A stretch of 64,000 bases of DNA from JBBTCX01 sp964494205 (GCA_964494205.1 CAZBRD010000007.1:62001-126000); one strand, 5' to 3'; shown: positions 17,845-33,678, numbered from the stretch's first letter. Numbers and translations: made by a program. Notes: a model not told the origin generated them from the sequence alone.

Positions 17845-20800
17845 GCTTGTCCAAACCCGCCGCCGCCGGGCGTTTCGATGGTCAGACGATCGCCAGCGAC
17901 TGCATCGAATTGAACAACAGACGGAAGGATTTCCGGTGTTGTCGAGTCGCGCCTTCGCAACGAGTTACGACCCGGTGCGCCGTTCTCGCCGTCGTTGACA
18001 CCGTAAGGGCCGCGAGTTCTCCGCTGACTGATGATGCTGACGCTGAGTGGTTCGAGGAATTCGATTTCGCGAACGACGCCACCGCCGCCGCGATTCTTTC
18101 CGGCACCGCCGGAACCATATCGAATGCCGAATCGCGCTACGCGAACAGGATAACGCGATTCGAGGATTTCGACGTCGGTCAAACGCGTGTTGGTCATGTG
18201 CGTGTGCACGGCGTCGCAACCATTGAAATCGGGTCCTGCACCTGAACCGCCGCAAATCGTTTCGTAGTAGCCGAAGCGGGCGTTGCCCATCAGCAGATTG
18301 TTCATCGTTCCCTGGCTGGCGGCTACGACGCCGAGTGCGCCGAAGATCGTGTCGACGATTCGTTGCGACGATTCGACGTTTCCGGCGCCGACGGCTGGAC
18401 ATCGTAGCGGATCGGAGTCCGGTGTAGGGTTTAGAAAAGAATCGGGCACGATGATGCGTACCGCGTCGAGCACGCCGGCGTTGAGCGGAATATCTTCATC
18501 GATCAAACATCGCAGACAATACAAGACGGCGCTGGTGACGATCGCCACGTTGGCATTGAAGTTTCCACGATGAACGGGTGATGTGCCGGTGAAATCAAAT
18601 GTCGCGGTTTCGTTGGCGATGGTGAGCGCGAGGCAAATTCTAGTACCGTCATCCAGCGAATCCTCGAATCGGCGAACACCTTGCGGCAAGCGGGCGATCG
18701 CGGCGCGAACTTGTCGAGCGGCTGACTCACGCATGTAGCGAACGTAGGCGTCGACTGTCTCACGACTTTGCGACGCGATCAGCGATCGAAGGTCTTGAGC
18801 ACCGGTTTCGTTGGCAGCCACCTGTGCTGCGACATCCGCGAGGTTTTCCTCCGGTGCTCGCGTGGGATAAGGCGCGGTTGTCAAGAGTTTGCGGAACGCA
18901 TCGACTTGCGGGTGCCCTCGATCCATATATTTGAATGCACGGATGAGCACGCCCTCTTCAGCCAGTGAAGTCGAATCGGGGGCCATCGAACCCGGGCGCT
19001 TGCCGCCGATTTCCGCGTGATGTGCGCGACTCGCGACGACGAACAACAGTTCGTCGCGATCGCCGAACACAGGTGTCACGACCGTGACATCGTTCAAATG
19101 CGAGCCGCCGCGAAACGGGTCGTTCGTGATGTAGATGTCGCCGCGTCGAAAACCGCCGACATCCTGCATCAGCGCTTTGGCGCAATGACTCATGCCGCCG
19201 AGGTGCACAGGTATGTGCGGGGCGTTGGCGATCAGTTCGCCATCAATGGTGAAGACCGCGCACGAAAAATCGAGTCGATCTTTGACATTCGTGGAGAGTG
19301 CTGTGCGGCGGAGCGTCGTGCCCATGCGTTCGGCGATGGCTGAAAATCGTGAACGAAACAGCTCCAACTGAACGGGATCGAACTCGGTGCTTGCACGAGA
19401 TTCTCGACGATCTTGCGTGCTGCGTGCAAGAACCAGCGAACCGTCATCGGCGACTTTGGCGGACCATCCATTATCGATGACAAAGGTACTCGTTTCTTCG
19501 GCCACAATTGCAGGGCCGACGATTGACTTGCCCGACACCAGATCATTTCGACGCAAAACAGGCACGTTATGAGGCGTGCCGTTGAGAATCATTTTTTCGG
19601 TGCGTGCGGAGTTCGCTTCCTCGTGACGATCGGTGGCGGATCTAACCTCGCCTGCTCGACGTGTGACGATCGCCTGCACTTTCACACGAACAGCGCGGAT
19701 TTCGATTGCTCGATTTGCGTGTGCATATCCATACAGCTTTCGATGGGCATCGGCGAAACGATCGGGTAGAGTCGCCCACGGATCACCGGCAAGCGCAATG
19801 AAAGATGACTGCCCCGCATAACAAACGTCGAAAGAGTTCTCCGGCGTAGAGATCGCGGAAGGATCGACTCCATCTTCCTCGAGTTTGTTGATCGCTTCAC
19901 CGGTAAGCTCATCGATGAGTTCCAGCAATGGTTCGCTATCTTTTTCGTACCAATGAAACGATGTGCTGCGCTCTGCGATGCGTGTGATGGCGGCAGTGCC
20001 GATCCCCACGGCACTTAGCACACCTGCGAAGGGGCTGTGAATGATTGAGTTGATACCGAGAGTGTCCGCGATGGCACAGGCGTGCTGCCCCCCTGCTCCA
20101 CCGAAGCTGACCAGTGTGTATTCGCGAACGTCGTAGCCTTTCGAGGTTGACACCTGCCGAATGGCGGCGGCCATTTTTTCATTGGCGATCCGCTGAAAAC
20201 CCTCAGCCAATTCGATAGCGGTCAACTTCGAGCCGGTCGCACCATTCACTTCCGCGAGAATCGAATTGAGTCGCGATTGTGCGGTTTCTACGTCTAGCTT
20301 GAAGGGGAAACATGACGGAACCAATCGACCCAATAAAACGTTCACATCGGTGATGGTGAGCGGTCCGCCGCGACCGTAACACGCCGGGCCGGGGTCTGCG
20401 CCTGCGCTCTTGGGACCCACGAACAAGTGATGGCCGTCGAAACCGCAGATGCTTCCACCGCCTGCAGCAACCGTCTCAACCGCCAGCATGGGTGTCAACA
20501 TTCTGACGCCTGCCTTGACGGTTTCGTTTTGAAACTCAAACGGGCCGTCGATGCGGCAGACGTCGGTGCTGGTGCCGCCCATGTCGAAACCGATTGACTT
20601 CTCGAAGCCCAAGTCGCTTGCGACATGGGCGCAGCCAACGACTCCGCCGGCGGGACCGGAGAGTACGGTGTCCTTGCCGGATACGCGTTCCCCTTGCACT
20701 AGGCCGCCGTTGCTGGTCATCAAGAGAATGCGCGCGTCGGGCAGCGATTTTCGCAGCGAGGCCACGTAGTCGGTGATGACGGGACTCAAGTAGGCGTCGA

Positions 20801-21670
20801 CGACTGTGGTGTCACCACGTGACACAAAACCCTCTCGCCGGGAGACACGGTGCGACACGGATACATGGCGAAAGCCAACTGAATCCGCGATCTCGGCTAC
20901 CAGCTCTTCGTGCTGCGGGTTCGTATGCGCGTGCAGAAGGCATATAGCGAGCGATTCGATGTTCTGCTTTCGCAAATCCTCTAACTGTCGCCGGATGGTT
21001 TCTCGATCTGGTGCCCGGAGAACTTGCCCATTGGCTGTGATGCGCTCGTCGATTTCGATGACAGTTTCGGCTAATTCCTCGCGTTTGCGGATGTTGAGTT
21101 CAAAGAGTTTGGGGCGATCCTGGTGACCGATCTTGAGGAAGTCGGCGAAGCCGCGAGTGGTCACGAGTGCAACACACGCGCCTTTTCGTTCCAGAAGTGC
21201 GTTCGTCGCGCGGGTGGTGCCGAGTCGCAGTTCGATTGCACCAATCGGATCATCCAACCGTAACCCCATGAGGTATCGGATGGCTACGATGGGTGCCGGC
21301 TCGTGCGAATGTAGTTCATAGCTTCGCGTAATCGCATTCTGCGGAATGGGATCACGCAGGCGAAGAAGGCCTGATGAACTATCGAAGCCATCGACTTGTG
21401 TTGAGAACGATGACGAAGCTGCATCAAGCAATGTCAGTTGATATCCGGTCCAGAAGTCGGGCGGATCGTTGACGCGCTGCGGATCGACAATCTGCGATCC
21501 GCGCGAGTCCGTGCCAACGAGTCCGCGAACGCGGCCCGTGCTTAGGAGTTTGTGTACATGGGTCGCGCCGTCTGGCGAGGTGGCGACCACATCCGTGAAC
21601 GTGCCGCCGACGTCGATGGCAAATCGCCACCGACGCTCACCGGCACTGCTCGACGAACGCTCCGCGCTCA

Positions 21671-21671
<1 letters not shown>
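17841..21671 (-). CDS. 5-oxoprolinase (ATP-hydrolysing), fused HyuA-HyuB type
   Basis: The 1276-aa protein has both halves of the hydantoinase/oxoprolinase family in one chain, like yeast and animal 5-oxoprolinase. The HyuA half starts with FAIDVGGTFTDVV (about 17-29) and contains RATNALLERKGACVALVTT and GFDMGGTSTDVCRIDG. The HyuB half begins near residue 750 (VQLELFRSRFSAIAERMGTT) and contains NAPHIPVHLGGMSHC and DIYITNDPFRGGSHLNDVT. Known members cleave 5-oxoproline or hydantoins with ATP. Beside DUF1445 and DUF4392, whose animal counterpart makes 5-oxo-D-proline, a role in opening 5-oxoproline is a good inference; stereochemistry is open. The ATG shares its A with the secA stop (TAATG). 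Confidence 0.92.
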
Positions 21672-25930
<4,259 letters not shown>

Positions 25931-26122
25931 TCATGAACCTTTCTGGAATTGCCCGGGTTGAAAACCAGCGGGCTGCATCCGCGCGAAACGAATCGCGAAT
26001 GCGTCAGTTCACCTGCTTGCTCAAAAGAGCCAACTACGGGCGGCGAACTGCTACTAAGAATCGGTATTTTCGGACTTACACGTAAAGGAACAAAAGCGTA
26101 GGGATGGGAGGATGAGGCCGAA
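25931..26122. other. Leader region upstream of secA
   Basis: A Shine-Dalgarno-like AAAGG precedes the secA ATG. I see no terminator, riboswitch or clear secM-like leader gene in this stretch. The only nearby candidate is the small exported protein just upstream on the same strand. Confidence 0.5.
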
Positions 26123-26467
26123 TCATGGACCGTAGAGGCCGCCCAGTTGCGCAACGCGGATTTGGAGCATTGTCAGCCAATTGGCGAGGGAATTATCCGT
26201 GGTGCGCGGCCACAAGGCGATAGCGATGGGAGGCGATCGTCGAACAGCCGGCTGGCTTGCTGAATGCACGACCGCCATGGGTTTGGCCGCATCTACCTGT
26301 TTGATGCGTGTTTGGATCGAAAGCGGCATCGGAGCCGCCACCAGCGCGGGCTGATGGCAGACGATGGCGACGCAGGAAACAAGCGCTATGCGCGCGACCG
26401 GGGCCATCGCCCGGAGGGTTCGCCGCCTTTTCTGCGCGTATTTCGTATGCAGGATGGCCATTGCCAT
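26123..26467 (-). CDS. Small exported protein candidate upstream of secA
   Basis: This 114-aa frame encodes a basic N-terminus (KYAQKRRRTLRAM), a hydrophobic core (IALVSCVAIVCHQPALVAA) and a short mature part with no known motif. A TATAAT hexamer lies on the minus strand at 26476-26471, so transcription could begin close to the ATG at 26461, which would make the message leaderless. There is no good Shine-Dalgarno. It may be a secretion-related leader gene, by analogy with position only, or a chance open frame. No family recognised. Confidence 0.38.
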   Translation of the reverse strand: MAMAILHTKYAQKRRRTLRAMAPVARIALVSCVAIVCHQPALVAAPMPLSIQTRIKQVDAAKPMAVVHSASQPAVRRSPPIAIALWPRTTDNSLANWLTMLQIRVAQLGGLYGP

Positions 26468-26579
26468 GGGATTATAGCGTCCAAAACGGGACGCAAAAGA
26501 AGCACGCCGGCGACCTCGTTTTGCAAGGCCGCCGGGGTGAATTGAGAACTTTTGCTTATGTAACCGCTATACGTTGCGA

Positions 26580-29500
26580 TTACATTCGGAACCGCCTCCG
26601 CGAGACAGCCATCGCCGAGAGCCCAACCAGCGAGCCGAAGAAGGCCATCATCATGCCGAGACCGCAAACAGTCGGCGGACGCTGATCGGCGCTGTCGCCG
26701 ACGTCCTGCTCCGACGGTTGCTCGGGGCCGCCGCCGTCAATTGGCGGTACAGAGCGAGCAGTCACAGTGACTCGTTCGGGATCGGTGCTGCCGATGCCTT
26801 CACGGCCGTCACTGACGTTGAGGACAACCTCGAATACGCCTTCCTGATCGAACAGGCGGCTGACAACCGAGCCCGTCTTGGTATCGATGACTTCGCCATC
26901 GCTGAGGAACTGCCACTCGTAGGACAGCGGATCACCGTCCGGATCGAACGAAGTGCGTCCGTCGAAGGTGAACGTCACCGGCACGCTGCCCGTTCGCAGG
27001 CCGGTCGCGATTCGCGCGATCGGGTTGCGGTTGGTGCCGACCGGCAACACGGAAACCGACTGTACCGCGGTAGCTGTCGCGTTGTCCGAGTCGCGCACCG
27101 TCAAGCGGGCCTGGAAATCACCGAGTTCTTCGAACACGTGCGTGACCAGTGAGCCCTCGGCTGACTCGCCATCGCCGAACGTCCACGAATAGGTGAGTGT
27201 GTCGCCGTCGAGGTCGTTGGAACTTCGTGCGTCAAAGGTGAATTCGGTCTCACCCACGATGCCCTGAAGCGGGTTCACCGAGATAATCGCCGTCGGCGGA
27301 CGGTTCTCGTCAGGATCCGGCGGTTCGACACCGCCATCGCTCGTCACTGTGAATGTGAACTGCTCCGTATTCGTGTGCGGCGGATTGTCGCCGTCTGCCA
27401 CCGTCAAACGGGCGGTATAGGTGCCCGGTTGGGTATAGGTGTGCGTGGCAATAACGCCGCTGCCGGTTGAGCCGTCGCCGAAATTCCACGAGTACGAGGC
27501 GATCAAAGAACCTGCCGGACGATCGAACGACAGCGTGCCGTTGAACGTCGCGGGCTGATTGAGCACCGGTGGATTCGGCATCACTGTGAAGATCGCACGC
27601 GGATCAGATGCGCCGACGCCGGCTTGGGAAACTGTGACCGTTACGCCCGGCCACGTTACGCAACCTGGCGGCGTTCTGTTATCGCAGACCATGGCCGTCG
27701 TGTTAAACGTACCGGCGGTCTGACCAGCAGGCAGCGCGTACGTGTGAGGAACGGCGCCCGTCGTCGTACCCGGAGGACCGGTCCTCGGATACGGACCGGA
27801 GTTCGGCGTGCCGTCACCCCAGATCCAGAGGATAGTGATCGGATCATTGTCCGGGTCAGACGAGTTGATGCCATTGAATGTCACCTGGTGCGGGGTCGGA
27901 CCCTGCAACGTCGTGTAGGTGACGCTGGCGATCGGCAGGGTGTTGCCCACGATGACCTGAATGGTATCGGTATCCTGTCGGCCACCCTCGTCAGTTACGC
28001 GAAGGCTGGCGGTATAGACACCGTTTTGACCATAGAAGTGCTGCGTGGTTTGGAAATCACCCGGTTCGCCCGGACCCGCAGAGAAGCCGTCGCCGAAATT
28101 CCACTCGTAGATCAAGTCGGCGGTTTGTGTCTCAAAGTCCGTCGACAACGAACCGTCGAAGTTACGAATACCTATCAATCCGCTGGCCGGGTTCACGCGA
28201 ATGACCGCATTGGGCGTGTTGTTGGTTACGTTCACGTCAACTTGCGCTTCACCGAACAATCCATCCGGATTAGTCACGCGAAGTACGACCGTATATTGAC
28301 CGCCTTCCTGGAAGATGTGGTTAACAACATCCTGGTTTGCGACCGGGGTGCCGTCGCCAAAGTCCCAACGATACGTGAGGGGCTGGCCGTCCGGATCGAA
28401 CGAAGCGCGACCATCAAAATTCACCAGCAGCGGCGGATCACCCGAAAGTGGGGCCGCCGTGATAACCGCGACCGGCGTTTCCGAAATGACTCCTGTTAAC
28501 ACCGTCACCGAGCCACTGTGTGCGCTGATACCGGTTGTCACGAAGGTGAATCGATCGCCGACCGTGTAAGGTACGGAGCCGGCATTAATGGTGAACTTCA
28601 CTGCACCGTTGACCGAAGTGTAAAGTTGCCCGGTGGTCGCGTGCGGATACGGGTCCTGGTTCGGTGCGGTCGACGGCGGCTGCGGCTGAGTCAACGAACT
28701 GAACACTTTCCAATCGGTTCCTGCCGCGTTCGTGCATTCCGCCACCCAAGCTTCGGAACGGGCATCGCGCGGTGCGTCGGTGACGAGCCACGAAGTAACC
28801 ACGGTCCCGCCAATTCCTGGAGGAGGTGTAATCGGCGACGAAAGCTGCAGCGTCGTACCGCCATTAAGAACGCCCGTAATTGTGCGAAGCACGCCACGGC
28901 GCTCGGTACCACCGTTGCCCGCGCGAATGAGCGCGTTGGTCGCCAATTGATCGTTCACTTGAACACCGAGTCCGGTGAAGTTGACCGGATCGCCCGTTTC
29001 TGTGCTGCCGGTGAAAGTCGAATTGGTGGGGAACATACCAACCAGGCCGCTGGCCAAAATGCGGTTGGTTTCTACTTCGTCGATGGTGAGCGTCCCGTTG
29101 CCGTTGTTGTTACGTCCGGCTCGCGGAGCGGTAAACGAAAGCTCGTCGCCGTCCGCGCCCGACCCGGGAACCAACTCCGCGAACAGGTGGTACTGGTCAT
29201 CGGGAATACCGGCGATGTTCCAGTCTAGAACTTCCAGATCCGTTCCCGGTGAGGTCTTGCGAAGAATTCCAACATAGTTAGAACCGTTTGGATCAATGGT
29301 CCGATCGGAGTCGGTGGTTGAACGGAAAACGCGAACCCACGTTCCACCGAATACATCCGTCACTTCACTGCGAATGTTGTAGATTCTGATGCCCGGAGCC
29401 ACGTTGACCGAAGCACCGCCCGGCGGATCGATGAACTTGATGCTCGGCAGGCTGGTCGGAGTCCAATTGAAAGTCACGAGGACGGATCCTTCGTTATCCG

Positions 29501-32500
29501 GCACGACGTTTTCAACCGTCAAACCGGTGCAGGTGTTTTCTGTGTTCCAGCGGCTTGCCGGATTCGTATTGCAGTCAAAACGGGTGTTGTTGGTGCTGCC
29601 GGGCCAAGTATCACCGTCGTCGCCCTGGTCGACACCACCACCGCCTTCGTCCAAGCCGTCGGCGGCGATGATCTGATAGGTGAACGGCGGGTTCTGCTGT
29701 TGCAGCGGTAGTGCTTCGGGATTGGCACCGACGTTGGTGTAGAGCACCAACATGCCGGTCGCAGGCATACCTTCAATAATCGGAAGCGGGTCTGGGTCAT
29801 CGAAGCCTTCGCCGACCGAGTAGAAGTAATAACGCTCGCCCAACCTGTTTTCGTTCTCAAAGAAGAACGCGCTGTCGTCGCGCACCAGCTCATAAGGCGG
29901 CAACGTAACCGGCGTGCTGATGCCTGGAGTCAACACGGTGGCGAGATCCACCGGCTTCATCCACTCGGTGCATGGCTTTTCTTTCAGCACCGGAGTTGGG
30001 TGAACCAACCCACCATTGGCCATAATATCCCAGAAACCGATCGGGAAATGGATAAGCGGTCCCGGCGGAGAGAATACGTCGTAGTCATACAAGTCGGGGA
30101 AGCCTTCCCAACAGTGCAGATATTCGTGCGCCGAATACGGCGTCTGGAAGTTTGCATTACTGATTCCGCCCGAGGTGTCTTCGCCGGTCTGGTCCACGGC
30201 AATGACGAGGTCGTGGAAGAAAATGTTCCACGCGATCTGCGGTGTACTTGGATTGCGCGGATAATTCGTCGACTGAAACTCAGGATCACCCAAACCGTCT
30301 TCGTTGTGGATTGGATAGAACGATGGCGACAGCGGGAACTGATTCGGTGCGTGCGAGCCGTTAGCCAACAACACAATGCCGGAGCACAAACCGTCCGCGA
30401 ACACAAAGTCATCAGCCCCCAAGTTGCCTTCCATATCCGGCGTGATGAACTGAACCGGCAACGGCGTCGGGAAAATGCCGCTTCCACATGTAATGGTGTC
30501 GAGCACGACGTCATCGACAAAGTCGTCGAAGTCGAGACCCTCGTCGAGAATCATCACGCAGTCTTCCAGCATGCGCTGGCGATTGAACGGATAGTTTGTT
30601 TGCGTGCCGTTATTCGCATTCGTTGGATCGGAGTCTGACAAGTAGTTTTCCGATCCAGCGGGACGCGTCTCGCCCATGTCGATCAAACCGTCGAGGTTGT
30701 AATCGCGGAAGCCGAGGTTTTCGTTGGGTGCAAGAGGCGTACCCGGTCCTGCATAAGGATGGTGAGTGCCATACCATGTCTCCCACACGAAACCGTTGTT
30801 GAACGGCGGAGCCGTACGCCACGTGAGCAACTCAATAAACAACTGATTTCCCGCGTCGTGACCCTGACTGCCGTAGAGCTTTTGAGAATAGGGACCGGCG
30901 GCCAACAGAATCTGATCGCCACCGCCGACGTCCGGCGTTGTGGGGATATTGTCGCCGCGATCTTCGCCCCAGATGGCGGGAATCTTACGAGAGGGGTTGT
31001 CGCCTTCTCCCGGCATTGGATCAACGCTGCCCGGGAAGCCAAGGCCGCTGCCGTTTTCGTTGTACCATGTACGGAAAGGCGAAGTAATTTCACCGAGATA
31101 CATGTCACCTGCTTTGTGATACTTCGAAGAAGGCAGGTCGTCGTATTCGAGAACGCCGTCGAAGAACACGCCCGGGGTGTTCATGCCGTTCACTTCTTCA
31201 GGAAGGATTGGACGATTGCAGGCCGTCTCGAAGCCCAGCTGACCAAGCGGGCCTGTTTCGAACACGATCACCGGAGAGAGATTGCCGCATTGCTGCAACC
31301 AGCCTGTGCCGTCACCATTCAAGCCGCCAAAGTTAGCCTTGAAGAAGCGGCGATTGACCATTGGATCGTAGCCTTCCGGCTCCGGATCTCTATACGGCCC
31401 GACCATCAAGCTGTTGGCCATGGGCATACCGCCACCACCCGGGAACTCCATATATCCGGGCGGCCAAGCAGGAACCTGGTCTGCCTCGACCTGATAACGG
31501 TCCATCCACGCCTGTTGATACCATGGCGTGTCCTGCGGATTCATGACTGAAGGATAGGTGCCCGGTTCCGGAGTTGCCGCTGCAAAACGCGCCTGTCCAC
31601 CACCACCCGGAAGTGCGCGGAACTTGGCTGATGCCACTGTATTATCGAAGGAGTCCGGTGGGTTGTAGGTTGCAAAAATACCAGCCACACATAGGCCGGC
31701 GACGCCGTCAATCGTTTGACAGGCAGTTCCATCGGCGCACGTGCAATTTGCTCCGCCCATTCCCAGCGGGTCATGCATACCAAAGACAATGGTATGCCCT
31801 GATTCAGCGATGATGTCGGCCGCACCTGCGGGACCGCCGGGATAGTTGTTCATGATGTAAGAGGGATCGCTGTACACCTGCATGCCTGCCGGTGCAGCGC
31901 ACGACGCCGTGCTGTCGCTGTTTGGATCGAAGTTCTTGATCCAGTGGGTGCGCGACTGTTGGAAGTTCTGAACTGACACATCGGGATCAAACATGCAGGG
32001 ATCCCAACGACGCGTGAAGTTCTCGAACGGTTCGACGACATCCATCATCATGTTGTTGTTGGTGTCGAAGTACTCACATCGAACCGGAATCATCAAGTTC
32101 ACAGGAGCCGGGCATGGCTGCAGATTGCAGCACGGACCCGGATCGTCGCAGTTGATGTTTGGATCGCGACACGTGGCGATGCCGGGAAATTGACAGGCAT
32201 CGGGAATCCCATCGCCCTCACCAGGTCCGCACTGCCCGTTTTCTCCGACGACGAATGGCAGGCCGTCTGGAAGACCGCCCTCGCCCACCTGGTCGTTCAT
32301 CATGTCGCCGTTGCAATCGGTAAACATGCCGTCGGGTGTCGTCCAAATTGTCGGAGGGCAATCGCACGTGGCTGGACCATCGGGACCATCAGGACAACAG
32401 TCGGGCGTGAAGCCGCCGGTGATGGCGGTGTCGTTATCGCTATCGGGAAGGAACACACACATGTCCGGCGCCTGAGGAATTCCATCGCCGTTGTAGTCAA

Positions 32501-33224
32501 CCCAGGGACCCGGCAAATCGACTAAGCCGTCGTTGTTGTAGTCCGACCAGTTGTTTGCTTCGTCCAGGCCGTCCCACTTGTTGTCATTGTCCATGTCAAG
32601 GAAGCGCTCGCCCGGTTTCCAGACGGGGTGCCCGGAGTTGGGGGCTGTGTGCGAGCTGCCTGGCGGCGGGTTGAGCGGGCCGTTGTTCATTCCACCCGGA
32701 TCGCCGTCAAGGTCGACGATGACAGCACCGAATCCATTGAGGATGGCCTCGCCTACGCCGTAGGTGAAGAAACCGTCTTCGTCGACGTCAAGGAAGTTGT
32801 CGGGAGAAAGGCGCAGCATGAGATCGTCGGGATTGTCCCCGACCGGCGGACCGTTGGTTGGGTCGTTGCGATCGACGTCCATCAGCGCGGGCTGAACGGG
32901 CCACGGAAGCAGGAGCCAGTCGGTGACGCGACCGCTGATGGTCACGTCGCCGTAGCTGATCTCTTCCCAATACTCGGCGAACGAACCAATGTTGTCATTG
33001 GGGTTCTCCTGGAAGTATTGCCGGCGGATCAGTTCCTTGTTGATGAAACCGCCCGGCGGAGTGCCCGTGGTCGGGTATTGCTTGGGCGATGACGCCAGCA
33101 TGACCAGGTATTTGCGCTCTCCCGCGGATGCCCCGTAGGAAAAGAACATTGAACCGATCACGGCTGCCGTACAACAAAGCGCCGTGCATCGCGCCGTCAG
33201 AGTCCATTCGTTTACAGATCTCAT
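26580..33224 (-). CDS. Giant exported M6-type metallopeptidase with PKD repeats and C-terminal sorting-like tail
   Basis: The 2214-aa protein begins at the ATG at 33224, preceded by GGAG at ten bases; a signal peptide core is CCTAAVIGSMFFSYGASA. The N-terminal 500 residues are rich in Asp/Asn calcium-type loops (FLDMDNDNKWDG, SDYNNDGLVD, VDYNGDGIPQ). The motif HEYLHCWEGFPDLYD near residue 1033 (bases 30114-30128 encode HEYLH) has the HExxH zinc site and the PDLYD continuation of M6 peptidases. Six PKD-like repeats follow in the last third, with cores such as WDFGDGTP, WNFGDGFS, WIWGDGTP, WNFGDGST and WTFGDGES. The end, PPTVCGLGMMM, a hydrophobic stretch and RRRFRM, resembles Cys-containing C-terminal sorting signals. 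Probably a surface or secreted protease. Confidence 0.88.
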   Translation of the reverse strand: MRSVNEWTLTARCTALCCTAAVIGSMFFSYGASAGERKYLVMLASSPKQYPTTGTPPGGFINKELIRRQYFQENPNDNIGSFAEYWEEISYGDVTISGRVTDWLLLPWPVQPALMDVDRNDPTNGPPVGDNPDDLMLRLSPDNFLDVDEDGFFTYGVGEAILNGFGAVIVDLDGDPGGMNNGPLNPPPGSSHTAPNSGHPVWKPGERFLDMDNDNKWDGLDEANNWSDYNNDGLVDLPGPWVDYNGDGIPQAPDMCVFLPDSDNDTAITGGFTPDCCPDGPDGPATCDCPPTIWTTPDGMFTDCNGDMMNDQVGEGGLPDGLPFVVGENGQCGPGEGDGIPDACQFPGIATCRDPNINCDDPGPCCNLQPCPAPVNLMIPVRCEYFDTNNNMMMDVVEPFENFTRRWDPCMFDPDVSVQNFQQSRTHWIKNFDPNSDSTASCAAPAGMQVYSDPSYIMNNYPGGPAGAADIIAESGHTIVFGMHDPLGMGGANCTCADGTACQTIDGVAGLCVAGIFATYNPPDSFDNTVASAKFRALPGGGGQARFAAATPEPGTYPSVMNPQDTPWYQQAWMDRYQVEADQVPAWPPGYMEFPGGGGMPMANSLMVGPYRDPEPEGYDPMVNRRFFKANFGGLNGDGTGWLQQCGNLSPVIVFETGPLGQLGFETACNRPILPEEVNGMNTPGVFFDGVLEYDDLPSSKYHKAGDMYLGEITSPFRTWYNENGSGLGFPGSVDPMPGEGDNPSRKIPAIWGEDRGDNIPTTPDVGGGDQILLAAGPYSQKLYGSQGHDAGNQLFIELLTWRTAPPFNNGFVWETWYGTHHPYAGPGTPLAPNENLGFRDYNLDGLIDMGETRPAGSENYLSDSDPTNANNGTQTNYPFNRQRMLEDCVMILDEGLDFDDFVDDVVLDTITCGSGIFPTPLPVQFITPDMEGNLGADDFVFADGLCSGIVLLANGSHAPNQFPLSPSFYPIHNEDGLGDPEFQSTNYPRNPSTPQIAWNIFFHDLVIAVDQTGEDTSGGISNANFQTPYSAHEYLHCWEGFPDLYDYDVFSPPGPLIHFPIGFWDIMANGGLVHPTPVLKEKPCTEWMKPVDLATVLTPGISTPVTLPPYELVRDDSAFFFENENRLGERYYFYSVGEGFDDPDPLPIIEGMPATGMLVLYTNVGANPEALPLQQQNPPFTYQIIAADGLDEGGGGVDQGDDGDTWPGSTNNTRFDCNTNPASRWNTENTCTGLTVENVVPDNEGSVLVTFNWTPTSLPSIKFIDPPGGASVNVAPGIRIYNIRSEVTDVFGGTWVRVFRSTTDSDRTIDPNGSNYVGILRKTSPGTDLEVLDWNIAGIPDDQYHLFAELVPGSGADGDELSFTAPRAGRNNNGNGTLTIDEVETNRILASGLVGMFPTNSTFTGSTETGDPVNFTGLGVQVNDQLATNALIRAGNGGTERRGVLRTITGVLNGGTTLQLSSPITPPPGIGGTVVTSWLVTDAPRDARSEAWVAECTNAAGTDWKVFSSLTQPQPPSTAPNQDPYPHATTGQLYTSVNGAVKFTINAGSVPYTVGDRFTFVTTGISAHSGSVTVLTGVISETPVAVITAAPLSGDPPLLVNFDGRASFDPDGQPLTYRWDFGDGTPVANQDVVNHIFQEGGQYTVVLRVTNPDGLFGEAQVDVNVTNNTPNAVIRVNPASGLIGIRNFDGSLSTDFETQTADLIYEWNFGDGFSAGPGEPGDFQTTQHFYGQNGVYTASLRVTDEGGRQDTDTIQVIVGNTLPIASVTYTTLQGPTPHQVTFNGINSSDPDNDPITILWIWGDGTPNSGPYPRTGPPGTTTGAVPHTYALPAGQTAGTFNTTAMVCDNRTPPGCVTWPGVTVTVSQAGVGASDPRAIFTVMPNPPVLNQPATFNGTLSFDRPAGSLIASYSWNFGDGSTGSGVIATHTYTQPGTYTARLTVADGDNPPHTNTEQFTFTVTSDGGVEPPDPDENRPPTAIISVNPLQGIVGETEFTFDARSSNDLDGDTLTYSWTFGDGESAEGSLVTHVFEELGDFQARLTVRDSDNATATAVQSVSVLPVGTNRNPIARIATGLRTGSVPVTFTFDGRTSFDPDGDPLSYEWQFLSDGEVIDTKTGSVVSRLFDQEGVFEVVLNVSDGREGIGSTDPERVTVTARSVPPIDGGGPEQPSEQDVGDSADQRPPTVCGLGMMMAFFGSLVGLSAMAVSRRRFRM

Positions 33225-33678
33225 TGGATGATCACTCCCGTCGTCCTGGCCCGCTAACGCCGAGCGAACCTTCGACACCCTGTTCACCACCGAAGCTCAA
33301 CAACTTCCGAGACTACTGGTGCCCTACCACAAACCTAATTCCGATTCTCTAGTGGGACGAACCCGGTGGGTTCGCGTCCGCATCAGGACGCCTTGGCGTG
33401 GGGATGAGCCGTTCAACAAAACGGGGTGTGTGACCCAAGCGCCAGCCCCCGCTTTCCGCAATCATTATGGGTACGCTCCGTCGCGGAAAGCGATATCGGA
33501 TGTCGAGACTCCATCCCGACTTTCATCGTATCGGTCCCGCCAAGTGTCTGTCAACCGAATCCTTATCGCGCCAAGGCGTTTCGGACGTTTGTTTTCAACG
33601 TTATCGGCCATCACAACGACCGCAAACCTCATGTTGATAACTGAATGACACTACGCGGCACCTCGCTTCAAAAAAGAA
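33225..33678. other. Intergenic region between the two giant surface-protein genes
   Basis: About 450 bases without a supportable gene. It must hold the promoter for the minus-strand metallopeptidase gene, but no hexamer pair stands out. The right edge runs into the terminator of the next gene upstream. Confidence 0.5.

Noticed and set aside
33291..33352. Upstream extension of the metallopeptidase start (33290)
   Set aside because: The ATG at 33224 has a good ribosome site and gives a normal signal peptide; the extra residues are polar and unlike a signal.
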